64,000 nt of DNA from Pantoea coffeiphila (GTDB lineage Bacteria; Pseudomonadota; Gammaproteobacteria; Enterobacterales; Enterobacteriaceae), in NCBI RefSeq assembly GCF_016909495.1, contig NZ_JAFBFW010000005.1, forward strand, positions 496,001 to 560,000, read 5' to 3'. The notes under the pieces are model-generated. The model was given only the letters and a program-made list of their open reading frames with translations. It did no database searches and had not been told where the DNA came from. The position numbers were made by a program, and so were the translations under genes. Shown here one piece after another: positions 10,307-19,208 of this stretch (position 1 is its first letter; every line of letters begins with the position of its first letter).

Positions 10307-10602
10307 TCAACCTGAACATGTCAGCATAACCGGGGAGGTAATCTCCCCGGAAATAAAGCGCACTTCGGCATATCAGTAAAAAATAAGACCCGAATTCGAT
10401 ATTGTTATCAATTCGGGTTTTTTTATTCTTATGGGATTTGTGAATAATTAATTGTTTGTATTAACTATTTATTTTAACCTTGCGTGCTATTTAAACTTTT
10501 ATTTTACATCCTTTTATAAAAAACAGGATCGTGAGCGCATTTTTTAAACATCTGTTTCAGAGAGTATGTGAGCGCTGATTAATTTTATTAAAGGGATAAT
10601 GT
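10307..10602. other. intergenic region, mrcB to phosphatase
   Basis: About 300 bases without a gene. Just after mrcB is a short GC hairpin (arms 10330-10337 and 10343-10350) without a T-run, then a clear terminator at 10388-10424. From about 10425 to the phosphatase start the sequence is strikingly AT-rich compared with neighbouring genes. A TATAAA at 10515-10520 is a possible -10 with only a weak -35. An 8-base direct repeat GTGAGCGC occurs at 10531-10538 and 10568-10575. Confidence 0.6.
10388..10424 (+). terminator. intrinsic terminator after mrcB
   Basis: Stem arms CCCGAATT (10389-10396) and AATTCGGG (10410-10417) enclose a 13-base loop and are followed by a run of seven Ts. It separates mrcB from the phosphatase gene. 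Confidence 0.85.
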
Positions 10603-11325
10603 ATGAAGCATAATTTAATTGTTTCCAGCTTGCTGTTTAGTGCTACGTTATTATCGACGACCGCCATTCAGGCAGCCGATCAACCGCAATTAAAGCCCGC
10701 TCCACTTCACGAAGAATCTTACACCGTCGACAGCCTTTACTACCTGCCACCGCCGCCGAAACAGGGGGATGCTGCCTTTGAAAATGACAAAGCGGCCTAT
10801 CGTAACGGCTTCAAAATGAAGGGATCGGCACGTTGGAAGCAGGCGGCGGAAGATGCCGATCTTCACCAGGCAAATCAGGCTAAGGTCTGGTCGCAAGCGC
10901 TGGGTGTTAATATCAGCGAAACCAGCACGCCGGAGACCTGGAAGATGTTGGGAGAGCTGCTGGTGGTCGGGGCTGATTATGCCAGCAACCGGGCGAAGCA
11001 GCATTACATGCGAGTGCGTCCGTTCGTGGTGTTTAATAACCCGACCTGCCGGCCCGCCGATGAAGCAGCGTTGCGAAAAAATGGCTCTTACCCTTCTGGC
11101 CATACCGCTTTTGGCACGTTGACGGCACTGGCATTCTCGCAGGCGAAGCCGGAGCGGGCAAAAGAGTTAATGAAAAAAGGCTATGAGTTTGGTCAAAGCC
11201 GGGTTATTTGCGGTGCCCACTGGCAGAGCGATGTCGATGCAGGCCGTTATGTTGGTGCAACCGAATATGCGCGCCTGCAAACGTTGCCTGAATTCCATAT
11301 ATGCGCGCCTGCAAACGTTGCCTGA
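10603..11325 (+). CDS. class A non-specific acid phosphatase (PhoN/PhoC family), C-terminus frameshifted by tandem duplication
   Basis: A secreted periplasmic phosphomonoesterase of the PAP2/vanadium-haloperoxidase superfamily. A signal peptide covers about residues 1-24 (hydrophobic core SSLLFSATLL, then AIQAA). All three active-site motifs are present: K132-x6-R139-P, PSGH at 164-167 and S199-R-x5-H206-x3-D210. A 34-bp tandem duplication at 11265-11332 shifts the frame after EFH, so the protein ends ICAPANVA at 240 residues. Without it the frame would continue KQIEQVKAELHQ to a stop at 11369-11371 (244 residues). The lost tail lies beyond the catalytic residues, so activity may survive. AT-rich flanks and position between mrcB and fhuA point to insertion by transfer. 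It is close to phoN/phoC, but the exact subtype is not clear. Confidence 0.93.
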   Translation: MKHNLIVSSLLFSATLLSTTAIQAADQPQLKPAPLHEESYTVDSLYYLPPPPKQGDAAFENDKAAYRNGFKMKGSARWKQAAEDADLHQANQAKVWSQALGVNISETSTPETWKMLGELLVVGADYASNRAKQHYMRVRPFVVFNNPTCRPADEAALRKNGSYPSGHTAFGTLTALAFSQAKPERAKELMKKGYEFGQSRVICGAHWQSDVDAGRYVGATEYARLQTLPEFHICAPANVA

Positions 11326-11332
11326 ATTCCAT
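11265..11332. repeat. 34-bp tandem direct duplication at the 3' end of the phosphatase gene
   Basis: Bases 11265-11298 are repeated exactly at 11299-11332. Because 34 is not a multiple of three, the second copy is read in another frame. The second copy in its original frame continues smoothly into LQTLPEFHKQIEQVKAELHQ, showing which frame was ancestral. Confidence 0.95.
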
Positions 11333-11523
11333 AAACAAATAGAGCAGGTTAAAGCAGAACTTCATCAGTAAGTATCTTTAATCTATTTCCGGCAATATTA
11401 TTGATTTGCTATAGATCTTATTTTTAACCTTACAAACAATAATCTCTTTTCTGGTTGCGTGAGCATTGCTTGCGCGGCCCTTTCTGCGTTTTAACAAGCC
11501 GATTTTTTCTTGCAGAACTTGCT

Positions 11524-11567
11524 TTGTTTCGCATATTATCTAATCCGTTATAATAATAATTCTCGTT
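11524..11567 (+). promoter_or_regulatory. fhuA promoter with Fur-box-like operator
   Basis: TATAAT at 11549-11554 is a perfect -10, with TTGTTT at 11524-11529 as a somewhat distant -35 (19-base spacer). The 19 bases from 11549 agree with the Fur consensus GATAATGATAATCATTATC at 12 positions by hand count, including the two AT-A-AT blocks. The overlap of -10 and operator is what iron-dependent repression of ferrichrome uptake would need. The Fur assignment is inference. Confidence 0.55.
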
Positions 11568-11619
11568 TAGCTTCACATTTACCACTCACTCAATCACTCT
11601 TTGTTCAGAGAAAAGCAAT

Positions 11620-13821
11620 ATGGCCCATTCGCGTGATTTTTCATCAAATAATTCAATCATAAACACCCGTAAGCGTCAGCTGGCAATTTTTGTCGCCATG
11701 TCGCTGGCGGGATTAGGCAATGCTATTGCCGCCGGTGAACAGACGATCACCGTAAGTGCTAATGCCGCGAATGGACCGCAGGAAAGTGCATGGGGACCTT
11801 CCCCGACGATTGCAGCAGAGCATTCTGCAACCGGGACGAAAACAGATACGCCAATTGAAAAAAACCCGCAGTCCGTTTCTATCGTTACTCGTCAGGAAAT
11901 GGAGATGCGTCAGGTTCAGTCGGTCAAAAAAGCCTTCGGCTATACGCCGGGCGTGATGGTGGGTAACCGCGGCGCATCAAACGTGATCGATGCGCTGGCG
12001 ATTCGTGGGTTCAGCGAAACCAACACCAACCAGTATCTGGACGGTATGAAACTGCAGGGGGATAACTACTCCGAGTTTAACATTGACCCTTACTTCCTGG
12101 AGCGAGCAGAGCTGCTGCACGGTCCTGCATCCGTACTCTACGGCAAAAGCAACCCGGGTGGTGTTGTCGCGCTGGTCAGCAAGCGCCCGACCACCGAAAC
12201 GCTGCGTGAAGTCCAGTTCCAGATGGGTAGCGATAATCTTTACTCAACCGGATTCGATTTTGGCGGCGCGCTGGATGACAACAACGAATTCTCTTACCGC
12301 CTGACCGGCCAGGCTCGTAGCCAGGATGCGCAGCAGGAGATGAACAAAGAGAAGCGCTACACCATTGCGCCTTCGTTCAGCTGGCAGCCAAACGATAAAA
12401 CCAACTTTACCTTCCTCAGCTATTTCCAGAACGAGCCAGAAACCGGCTATTACGGCTGGCTGCCGCGTCAGGGTACGGTAGTGCCGATTATCGATTCCAA
12501 CGGGAATCAGCATAAGCTGCCAACCAACTTTGATGAGGGTGAGGACAGCAACAAAATTTCCCGCAAGCAGCAGATGGTGGGATACAGCTTCGATCATCAG
12601 TTCAATGACACCTGGACCGTGCACCAGAACCTGCGCTATGCGAAGGTCACCACCGATTATCGCAGTATCTACGGCAACGGTTTCAACAGTGCTACCAACG
12701 AAATCACTCGTGGCGTGGCCCTGTCGCAGGAAGAGCTGAACACTTTCACCGTAGATACCCAGGTTCAGGCGAAGTTTGCCACCGGCGATGTTGACCATAC
12801 GCTGTTGATGGGTGTTGATTATCTGCGCATGCGTAACGACATTAACGCCGACTTTGGCTCAGCAAATCCAATCAGCGCGATTAACCCGCAGTATGGCAAC
12901 GACAGCTATACCCTTAACTTCCCGTATAAATATCTGAACAAGCAGGAGCAAACCGGCCTGTATGCGCAGGATCAGTTGGAGTGGAATCGCTGGGTGCTGA
13001 CGCTGGGTGGTCGCTATGATTTCGCCACCACTTCCGCCTATAACCGTACCGGTAACAGTACCGCTGAGAAAAACGATCAGCAGTTTACCTGGCGCGGCGG
13101 TGTGAACTACGTGTTTGATAACGGTATCGCACCATACTTCAGCTACAGCGAGTCGTTCCTGCCGACGGCAGGTACCACTTACGGTGGTCAGCCGTTCGAT
13201 CCATCACGCGCCAAGCAGTATGAAGCCGGGGTGAAATTCGTACCGAAAGATCGTCCGATTGTGATCACTGCGGCGGTGTATGAGCTGACCAAGAATAAAA
13301 ACCTGACCGGCGATCCGGATCATAACTTCTTCAGCGTGCAGAGCGGTGAAATGCGTTCACGCGGCATTGAACTGGAAGCGAAAGCCGCCGTTAATGCCAA
13401 CATCAACGTGACGGCCTCCTACAGCCTGACCGATGCGAAATACACGCATGATACCGATCTGCAGGATCAGCGCCCGGTGCAGGTGCCAAGAAACATGGCT
13501 TCCCTGTGGGCTGATTACACCTTCCATGAAACGGCGCTTAGCGGCCTGACCATTGGCAGCGGCATTCGCTACGTGGGTAACAGCGTGGGTCAGTACAGCA
13601 CCGGAACCGATATTAATAAAAACTTCAGCGTAGCCTCCTACTCGGTGGTTGATGCGGCGGTGAAATACGATCTGGGTCGCTTCGGCCTGCCGGGTTCTTC
13701 CGTCGGTGTGAACATCAACAACCTGTTCGATCGTGAATACGTTGCCAGCTGCTACCGCGACTACGCCTGCTACTGGGGCGCGGATCGTCAAATCGTTGGT
13801 ACTGCTACTTTCCGCTTCTAA
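11620..13821 (+). CDS. fhuA: ferrichrome outer-membrane TonB-dependent receptor
   Basis: A 733-residue siderophore receptor that imports ferric hydroxamates (ferrichrome) across the outer membrane with TonB energy. Signal peptide at about residues 1-38 (basic RKRQ, then a hydrophobic stretch, ending NAIAA), followed at once by the TonB box EQTITVSA. The plug domain includes NPQSVSIVTRQEME, RGFSETNTNQYLDGM and HGPASVLYGKSNPGG. The barrel ends with the OMP-type terminal VGTATFRF. A Cys pair near the C-terminus (CYRDYACYW) is as in FhuA. It leads the fhuACDB operon; a GC hairpin separates it from fhuC. Confidence 0.95.
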   Translation: MAHSRDFSSNNSIINTRKRQLAIFVAMSLAGLGNAIAAGEQTITVSANAANGPQESAWGPSPTIAAEHSATGTKTDTPIEKNPQSVSIVTRQEMEMRQVQSVKKAFGYTPGVMVGNRGASNVIDALAIRGFSETNTNQYLDGMKLQGDNYSEFNIDPYFLERAELLHGPASVLYGKSNPGGVVALVSKRPTTETLREVQFQMGSDNLYSTGFDFGGALDDNNEFSYRLTGQARSQDAQQEMNKEKRYTIAPSFSWQPNDKTNFTFLSYFQNEPETGYYGWLPRQGTVVPIIDSNGNQHKLPTNFDEGEDSNKISRKQQMVGYSFDHQFNDTWTVHQNLRYAKVTTDYRSIYGNGFNSATNEITRGVALSQEELNTFTVDTQVQAKFATGDVDHTLLMGVDYLRMRNDINADFGSANPISAINPQYGNDSYTLNFPYKYLNKQEQTGLYAQDQLEWNRWVLTLGGRYDFATTSAYNRTGNSTAEKNDQQFTWRGGVNYVFDNGIAPYFSYSESFLPTAGTTYGGQPFDPSRAKQYEAGVKFVPKDRPIVITAAVYELTKNKNLTGDPDHNFFSVQSGEMRSRGIELEAKAAVNANINVTASYSLTDAKYTHDTDLQDQRPVQVPRNMASLWADYTFHETALSGLTIGSGIRYVGNSVGQYSTGTDINKNFSVASYSVVDAAVKYDLGRFGLPGSSVGVNINNLFDREYVASCYRDYACYWGADRQIVGTATFRF

Positions 13822-13830
13822 ATGTCTAAC

Positions 13831-13852
13831 CGGGCGCGGTTCGCTGCGCCCG
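13831..13852 (+). repeat. fhuA-fhuC intercistronic hairpin
   Basis: CGGGCGC (13831-13837) pairs with GCGCCCG (13846-13852). There is no T-run. Such a hairpin downstream of a receptor gene may protect the fhuA message or lower expression of fhuCDB. It also favours the fhuC start at 13870 over the ATG at 13822, which would put the hairpin inside the coding region. Confidence 0.6.
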
Positions 13853-13869
13853 CCAATCAGAAGATCGCT

Positions 13870-14664
13870 ATGCAACCTCAGCACGCTACAGAAACGACTT
13901 TCTCTCTCGATCACGTCAGTTTTACCGTTCCAGGCCGAACGCTGCTTCAGCCGCTGTCTCTGACCTTTCCTGCCGGAAAAGTCTGTGGGCTGATTGGCCA
14001 CAACGGTTCCGGTAAATCCACCCTGCTTAAAATGCTCGGCCGCCATCATGCGGCAACGGCGGGGCAGGTGATGCTCAACGATCGCCCGGTGGCGGACTGG
14101 CAGAACAAAGCCTTCGCCCGTGAAGTAGCCTATCTGCCGCAGCAGCTGCCTGCCGCTGAAGGGATGACGGTGCGCGAGCTGGTGGCGATTGGCCGCTACC
14201 CGTGGCACGGTGCGTTAGGGCGTTACGGTATTGAGGACCGCGAACGCGTGGATGAAGCTATTGCGCTGGTCGGCCTGAAGCCGTTTGCCCAGCGGCTGGT
14301 GGACAGCCTCTCCGGAGGAGAACGCCAGCGTGCGTGGATTGCCATGCTGGTGGCGCAGAACAGCCGCTGCCTGCTGCTGGATGAACCGACTTCCGCGCTG
14401 GATATTGCCCATCAGGTTGAAGTGCTGGCGCTGATCCAACGCCTCAGCCGCGAGCGTGGTCTGACGGTGATTGCCGTGCTGCACGATATTAATATGGCTG
14501 CCCGCTACTGCGACCACCTGGTGGCGCTGCGCGGCGGTGAAATGATTGCCCAGGGCGAGCCCGAGGCGATTATGGACGGCGACGTGCTACAGGAAATTTA
14601 CGGTATTCCAATGGGGATATTGCCGCATCCGCAGGGTGGGGCACCGGTAAGCTTTGTTTACTAA
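13870..14664 (+). CDS. fhuC: ferric hydroxamate ABC transporter ATP-binding protein
   Basis: The ATPase of the ferric-hydroxamate importer. Walker A GHNGSGKST at about residue 45, Q-loop region YLPQQLPAAEGMTV, ABC signature LSGGERQ, Walker B CLLLDEPTSALD and the switch histidine in VIAVLHDINMA are all visible. From the ATG at 13870 the protein is 264 residues and begins MQPQHATETTFSL, aligning with E. coli FhuC. An upstream in-frame ATG at 13822, directly after the fhuA stop, would add 16 residues unlike the family. fhuD follows within ten bases. Confidence 0.96.
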   Translation: MQPQHATETTFSLDHVSFTVPGRTLLQPLSLTFPAGKVCGLIGHNGSGKSTLLKMLGRHHAATAGQVMLNDRPVADWQNKAFAREVAYLPQQLPAAEGMTVRELVAIGRYPWHGALGRYGIEDRERVDEAIALVGLKPFAQRLVDSLSGGERQRAWIAMLVAQNSRCLLLDEPTSALDIAHQVEVLALIQRLSRERGLTVIAVLHDINMAARYCDHLVALRGGEMIAQGEPEAIMDGDVLQEIYGIPMGILPHPQGGAPVSFVY

Positions 14665-14673
14665 GGATTGATT

Positions 14674-15555
14674 GTGACCCCGGATATCACACGCCGCCGT
14701 CTGCTGACGGCGCTCGCTTTTTCTCCGCTGCTCGCCCATCTTCCCGCTATTGCCCAGCTACCGACCGAAGAGCGGATTATCGCGCTGGAGTGGCTGCCGC
14801 TGGAGCTGTTGATGGCGCTGGGCGTAACGCCAATGGGTGCCGCTGAACTGTTTAATTACCGCCAGTGGGTCGGCAAGCCGGAGCTGCCGTCTTCCGTTGT
14901 CGATGTTGGTCTGCGCACCGAACCTAATCTTGAGCTGCTCACCCAGATGCGGCCGTCGCTGATCCTCTATTCTCAGGGCTACGGTCCCGATCCGGCCCGC
15001 TTCGAACGCATCGCGCCGGGTATGGGCTTCTCCTTTAACGACGGTAAAGGCAAGCCGCTGAGCGCCGCCCGCGACTCGCTGATGGCGCTGGCTAAACGCA
15101 TTCATCGCGTGCCGCAGGCGGAGGCGCATCTGGCCGAACTGGATGCGTTGATCCTGCGGGTGAAAACGCGTCTGGCGGCACGACCGCAGCGACCGCTGCT
15201 GCTGATGTCTATCTTCGACGCACGCCATGCCATTGTGTTCAGCGCCAACGGTCTGTTCCAGCAGGTGATGGACGATCTGGGGCTGGTTAATGCCTGGAAA
15301 GGGGAGAGTACCTTTTGGGGCAGCGTGGTGGTCGGTATTGAACGGCTGGCCGATATGCACGATGTTGAGGCGATTAACTTTGAGCACGACAACCAGAATA
15401 TTATCGACCAGGTGACCTCCGCTTCGCTCTGGCAGTCGCTGCCGTTTGTCCGCGAGGGCCGCTTCCGCCAGGTACCACGCGTGTGGTTCTACGGCGCAAC
15501 GCTGTCGGCTATTCAGCTGATCCATACTCTTGACAGCGCGCTGGGGGAAAAATGA
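14674..15555 (+). CDS. fhuD: ferric hydroxamate periplasmic binding protein
   Basis: Binds ferric hydroxamates in the periplasm and hands them to FhuBC. The N-terminus MTPDITRRRLLTALAFSPLL is a signal with a twin-arginine look, as in the E. coli protein. Downstream EWLPLELLMALGV, VDVGLRTEPNLELLTQM and VWFYGATLSAI are FhuD-like. The start is GTG at 14674, with AAGGA just upstream; an in-frame TTG at 14668 is less likely. At 293 residues it is near the family norm. The last four bases overlap fhuB, so the two are translationally coupled. Confidence 0.95.
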   Translation: MTPDITRRRLLTALAFSPLLAHLPAIAQLPTEERIIALEWLPLELLMALGVTPMGAAELFNYRQWVGKPELPSSVVDVGLRTEPNLELLTQMRPSLILYSQGYGPDPARFERIAPGMGFSFNDGKGKPLSAARDSLMALAKRIHRVPQAEAHLAELDALILRVKTRLAARPQRPLLLMSIFDARHAIVFSANGLFQQVMDDLGLVNAWKGESTFWGSVVVGIERLADMHDVEAINFEHDNQNIIDQVTSASLWQSLPFVREGRFRQVPRVWFYGATLSAIQLIHTLDSALGEK

Positions 15556-17531
15556 TTAAAACGTATCGCCTGCCCATTTTCCTGCTGCTGCTGCTGTTTG
15601 TTTCCGCGCTGCTGCTGACCCTCAGTAACTTTAAACATCATTTGCCGATGGATCAGTGGCTGCTGGCGCTGCGCTCCCCGGACGCCGATAACATTCAGCA
15701 AATGGTGTTCCACCACAGTCTGCTGTCGCGGCTGGCTCTGTCGCTGCTGGTCGGCGCCGGGCTGGGGCTGGTCGGCCTGTTGTTCCAGCAGGTATTGCGC
15801 AACCCGCTGGCGGAGCCGACCACGCTTGGCGTGGCCAGCGGTGCCCAGCTCGGTATCACTGTGGCTACGCTTTGGAGCCTGCCCGGTGGATTAGTCACCC
15901 AGCAGCTGGCGGCGACCATCGGAGCGGTGGCTATCGGTCTGCTGGTGTTTGGCGTGGCGTGGGGTAAACGCATGTCGCCGGTGACGCTAATCCTCGCCGG
16001 GCTGGTGCTGTCCCTTTACTGTGGGGCGGTAAACCAGATTTTCGCCATCTTTAACCACGACCAACTGCAAAACATGTTCCTGTGGAGCACCGGTTCACTG
16101 AATCAGATGGACTGGAGCAACGTCAGCTTTATCTGGCCGCGCCTGCTGGCCGGTGTGGTGCTGACGCTGCTGATGCTGCGGCCGATGACCCTGATGGGCC
16201 TGGACGACGGCGTGGCGAAAAACCTTGGTCTGGGGCTGTCGCTGGCGCGTTTTGCCGTACTGGCGATCGCCATCCTGATCAGCGCCTCGCTGGTGAATGC
16301 CGCCGGGATTATCGGCTTTATCGGGCTGTTCTCTCCGCTGCTGGCGAAGATGCTCGGCTTCCGTCGTCTGTTCAGCCGTTTGCTGCTGGCACCGCTGATC
16401 GGTGCGCTGCTGCTGTGGCTGGCGGACCAGTGCGTGCTGTGGCTGACCGATCGGCTGGGGGAAATCTCCACCGGGACGGTAACGGCGGTGATCGGTGCGC
16501 CACTGCTGCTGTGGCTGCTGCCGCGCCTGCGGACCGGCGGCAGCGGTCCGGCGATGAACTTTGGCGATCGCGTGCCGGCGGAACGGCAGAACGTGCTGCT
16601 CTGGTCGCTGTGCGGCGGCGGAGTCATGCTGGTGCTGGCGGCGATCGCGCTAAGCTTTGGCCGCAATGCCGATGGCTGGGTATGGGCAACCGGTGACCTC
16701 TGGCAGCAGCTGCTGCCGTGGCGTGGCCCAAGGCTGGTGGCCGCGCTGGCCACCGGGATGATGCTCGGCGTGGCGGGCTGTATGGTGCAGCGCCTGACGG
16801 GGAATGCGATGGCCAGCCCGGAAGTGCTGGGCATCAGCTCCGGTGCCGCCTTCGGCGTGGTGATCATGCTGTTTATCGTTCCCGGCGATGCGTTTGGCTG
16901 GCTGTTGCCCGCGGGCACGCTCGGCGCGGCGGTGACGCTGCTGATCATCTCGATTGCTGCCGGGCGCGGTGGCTTCTCGCCGGAGCGTATGCTGCTGGCG
17001 GGGATGGCGCTGAGTACCGCTTTTACCACCATTACCATGCTGCTGCTCGCCAGCGGTGATCCGCGAATGGCCAGCCTACTGACCTGGATGGCGGGCTCGA
17101 CCTACAAAATCGATGCCCCGCAGGCGCTGCGCACGGTGATAATCGCCGTGGTGCTGATTGCGCTGGTGCCGCTGTGCCGTCGCTGGCTGACCGTACTTCC
17201 GCTGGGCGGTATGACGGCGAAAGCGGTGGGCATGGCGCTGACGCCTTCGCGGCTGGCCCTGCTGCTGCTGGCGGCCTGTCTGACCGCTGCCGCGACGTTA
17301 ACCATTGGTCCGCTGAGTTTTGTCGGGCTGATGGCGCCGCATATGGCGCGTATGCTCGGCTTCCGCCGCGCGCTACCGCAGCAGGTGATGGCTGCGCTGT
17401 TGGGCGGTGGCCTGATGGTCGCGGCCGACTGGTGCGGGCGCATGCTCTCCTTCCCCGATCAGATCCCGGCAGGGCTGCTGGCCACCTTTATCGGTGCGCC
17501 GTACTTTGTGTATCTGCTGCGGAAGTCGTAA
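15552..17531 (+). CDS. fhuB: ferric hydroxamate ABC transporter permease (fused double permease)
   Basis: An inner-membrane permease of 659 residues made of two homologous FecCD-type halves, each of about ten membrane segments; the duplication is the family hallmark. The first half shows GLVGLLFQQVLRNPLAEPTTLGVASGA and the second GVAGCMVQRLTGNAMASPEVLGISSGA, the paired conserved loops. Each half also has a GLFSPLLAKMLGF / GLMAPHMARMLGF motif that contacts the ATPase FhuC. The ATG overlaps the end of fhuD (ATGA). A terminator follows at 17581-17603. Confidence 0.97.
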   Translation: MIKTYRLPIFLLLLLFVSALLLTLSNFKHHLPMDQWLLALRSPDADNIQQMVFHHSLLSRLALSLLVGAGLGLVGLLFQQVLRNPLAEPTTLGVASGAQLGITVATLWSLPGGLVTQQLAATIGAVAIGLLVFGVAWGKRMSPVTLILAGLVLSLYCGAVNQIFAIFNHDQLQNMFLWSTGSLNQMDWSNVSFIWPRLLAGVVLTLLMLRPMTLMGLDDGVAKNLGLGLSLARFAVLAIAILISASLVNAAGIIGFIGLFSPLLAKMLGFRRLFSRLLLAPLIGALLLWLADQCVLWLTDRLGEISTGTVTAVIGAPLLLWLLPRLRTGGSGPAMNFGDRVPAERQNVLLWSLCGGGVMLVLAAIALSFGRNADGWVWATGDLWQQLLPWRGPRLVAALATGMMLGVAGCMVQRLTGNAMASPEVLGISSGAAFGVVIMLFIVPGDAFGWLLPAGTLGAAVTLLIISIAAGRGGFSPERMLLAGMALSTAFTTITMLLLASGDPRMASLLTWMAGSTYKIDAPQALRTVIIAVVLIALVPLCRRWLTVLPLGGMTAKAVGMALTPSRLALLLLAACLTAAATLTIGPLSFVGLMAPHMARMLGFRRALPQQVMAALLGGGLMVAADWCGRMLSFPDQIPAGLLATFIGAPYFVYLLRKS

Positions 17532-17541
17532 TGAAAAAGAC

Positions 17542-17603
17542 GAACCCCACCGGAAAAGTGGGGGTTCAACGGCAATCTGAACGGGGCGAAAGCCCCGTTT
17601 TTT
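17542..17603 (+). terminator. terminator after fhuB (tandem hairpins)
   Basis: A first hairpin has arms GAACCCCAC (17542-17550) and GTGGGGGTTC (17558-17567) with no T-run. A second, ACGGGGC-GAAA-GCCCCGT (17581-17598), has a GAAA tetraloop and is followed by Ts to 17603. The second is the likely Rho-independent terminator of fhuACDB. Confidence 0.85.
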
Positions 17604-17653
17604 ATGCTGCGGTCAGCGACAGATGGCCGCCGACGCGATGCGAGGGTGCGTGA

Positions 17654-18934
17654 TTACAGCTTAGCGAAACTGCGGCGTGCAGCAGAAATCGTGCGCTGGA
17701 TATCCTCTTTACTGTGTGCGAGGGACATAAAGCCGGCCTCAAACGCTGAAGGCGCGAAATACACCCCTTCTTCCAGCATCAGGTGGAAGAAGCGCTTAAA
17801 GCGTTCCACATCGCATTTTGTCACGTCTGCGTAGCTGGTGACGGTCTTTGCATCGGTAAAGAACAGACCAAACATGCCGCCGACGTGGTTCACCACCAGC
17901 GGGATATTTTCCGCCGCGGCGGCTTCCAGCAGGCCTTCCGCCAGTTCAGTCGTCAGATCGGTCAGTGTGGCATGGGTACCCGGCTGAGAGATTTCGGTCA
18001 GGCAGGCGTATCCTGCCGCCATCGCAATCGGGTTGCCGGAAAGCGTGCCCGCCTGGTAAACCGGACCGACCGGCGCCAGCGCATCCATCACTTCACGGCG
18101 ACCGCCGAACGCGCCCACCGGCATGCCGCCGCCGATGATTTTGCCCAGGCATGTCAGATCCGGCTCAACGTCGTAGTAAGCCTGCGCACCCGCCAGCGCC
18201 ACGCGGAAACCGGTCATCACTTCATCGATAATCAGCAGCGCGCCGAACTCATCGCACAGCGCGCGCAGGCCCGGCAGGAATTCCGGCAGCGGTGGGATAC
18301 AGTTCATATTCCCGGCCACTGGCTCAACGATGATACAGGCGATATCTTCCGGGTACTGCTCAAAGGCGGCACGTACGCTGGCGAGATCGTTATAGGTGCA
18401 GGTCAGCGTATGTTTGGCGAAATCGGCCGGGACACCCGGAGAGTTCGGCTGGCCGAGGGTCAGCGCGCCGGAGCCGGCTTTCACCAGCAGGCAGTCGGCG
18501 TGGCCGTGGTAGCAGCCTTCAAACTTGATGATTTTATCGCGGTGGGTGAAGCCGCGCGCCAGGCGAATGGCGCTCATGGTGGCTTCGGTTCCCGAGTTAA
18601 CCATGCGCACTGTATCCATGGTCGGCACCAGTTCGGTGACCAGCTGCGCCATTTTCACTTCCATCTCGGTTGGTGCACCGAAGCTGAGGCCGCGCTCGGC
18701 CGCCTCGATCACCGCGTTGCGAATAGCGGGATGGTTGTGACCGAGAACCATTGGCCCCCAGGAACCGACGTAGTCGATATAGGCTTTGCCGTCGGCGTCA
18801 TACAGCCAGGCACCGTCGGCGCGTTCAATGAAGAGCGGCACGCCGCCGACGCCGGTAAAGGCTCGCACCGGCGAATTCACGCCGCCGGGGATGAATTGCT
18901 GCGCCTGAGCGTACAGGTTTTCAGACTTACTCAT
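17654..18934 (-). CDS. hemL: glutamate-1-semialdehyde 2,1-aminomutase
   Basis: PLP-dependent enzyme making 5-aminolevulinate, the first common precursor of haem, from glutamate-1-semialdehyde. The N-terminus [23 protein letters not shown], the region [16 protein letters not shown], and [13 protein letters not shown] followed by [17 protein letters not shown] (the PLP lysine, near residue 265) identify it. At 426 residues it has the full family length. It is convergent with fhuB. In E. coli clcA follows hemL divergently before erpA; here clcA is absent and erpA comes next. Confidence 0.97.
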   Translation of the reverse strand: MSKSENLYAQAQQFIPGGVNSPVRAFTGVGGVPLFIERADGAWLYDADGKAYIDYVGSWGPMVLGHNHPAIRNAVIEAAERGLSFGAPTEMEVKMAQLVTELVPTMDTVRMVNSGTEATMSAIRLARGFTHRDKIIKFEGCYHGHADCLLVKAGSGALTLGQPNSPGVPADFAKHTLTCTYNDLASVRAAFEQYPEDIACIIVEPVAGNMNCIPPLPEFLPGLRALCDEFGALLIIDEVMTGFRVALAGAQAYYDVEPDLTCLGKIIGGGMPVGAFGGRREVMDALAPVGPVYQAGTLSGNPIAMAAGYACLTEISQPGTHATLTDLTTELAEGLLEAAAAENIPLVVNHVGGMFGLFFTDAKTVTSYADVTKCDVERFKRFFHLMLEEGVYFAPSAFEAGFMSLAHSKEDIQRTISAARRSFAKL

Positions 18935-19112
18935 GGAACCGCTCCTGATTATTCATTAAAAAACCCGTCTATTCTAAGGGAACACCTGCGCGAAACGAAA
19001 GGCAGAAAAAATTAACTCAGCGACTGCGCTTGTATTCCACACTATCTGCCCGCACTCTGAGTACGGTAGGGCAGCAGATAGGGATCACCGCACGGGGTGG
19101 TACAGCCATAAC

Positions 19113-19141
19113 TTGATTGCTACCCCTGCGTATAAGATAAT
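19113..19141 (+). promoter_or_regulatory. candidate sigma-70 promoter for erpA
   Basis: TTGATT (19113-19118) and GATAAT (19136-19141) are separated by 17 bases and lie about 70 bases before the erpA start. No convincing IscR site was recognised. Confidence 0.5.
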
Positions 19142-19208
19142 AGCCATAACAATGGTCGAATAATGACCTGTCAGGCAAATGGCCTGAGTGCATCCTGGAG
19201 TATTTTAA

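Noticed and set aside
10450-10475. Possible PhoP box before the acid phosphatase
   Set aside because: TGTTTG and TATTTA are present but seven bases apart rather than five, and AT-rich DNA gives such matches by chance.
16103-17038. A 311-codon open frame opposite fhuB
   Set aside because: Low-complexity Ser/Pro/Ala-rich translation of the complement of a membrane protein gene; not a plausible protein.
17783-19015. A 410-codon open frame on the plus strand opposite hemL
   Set aside because: It is antisense to a well-identified full-length gene, has no recognisable domain, and its composition (rich in His, Arg, Gln) is what a GC-rich complement gives.
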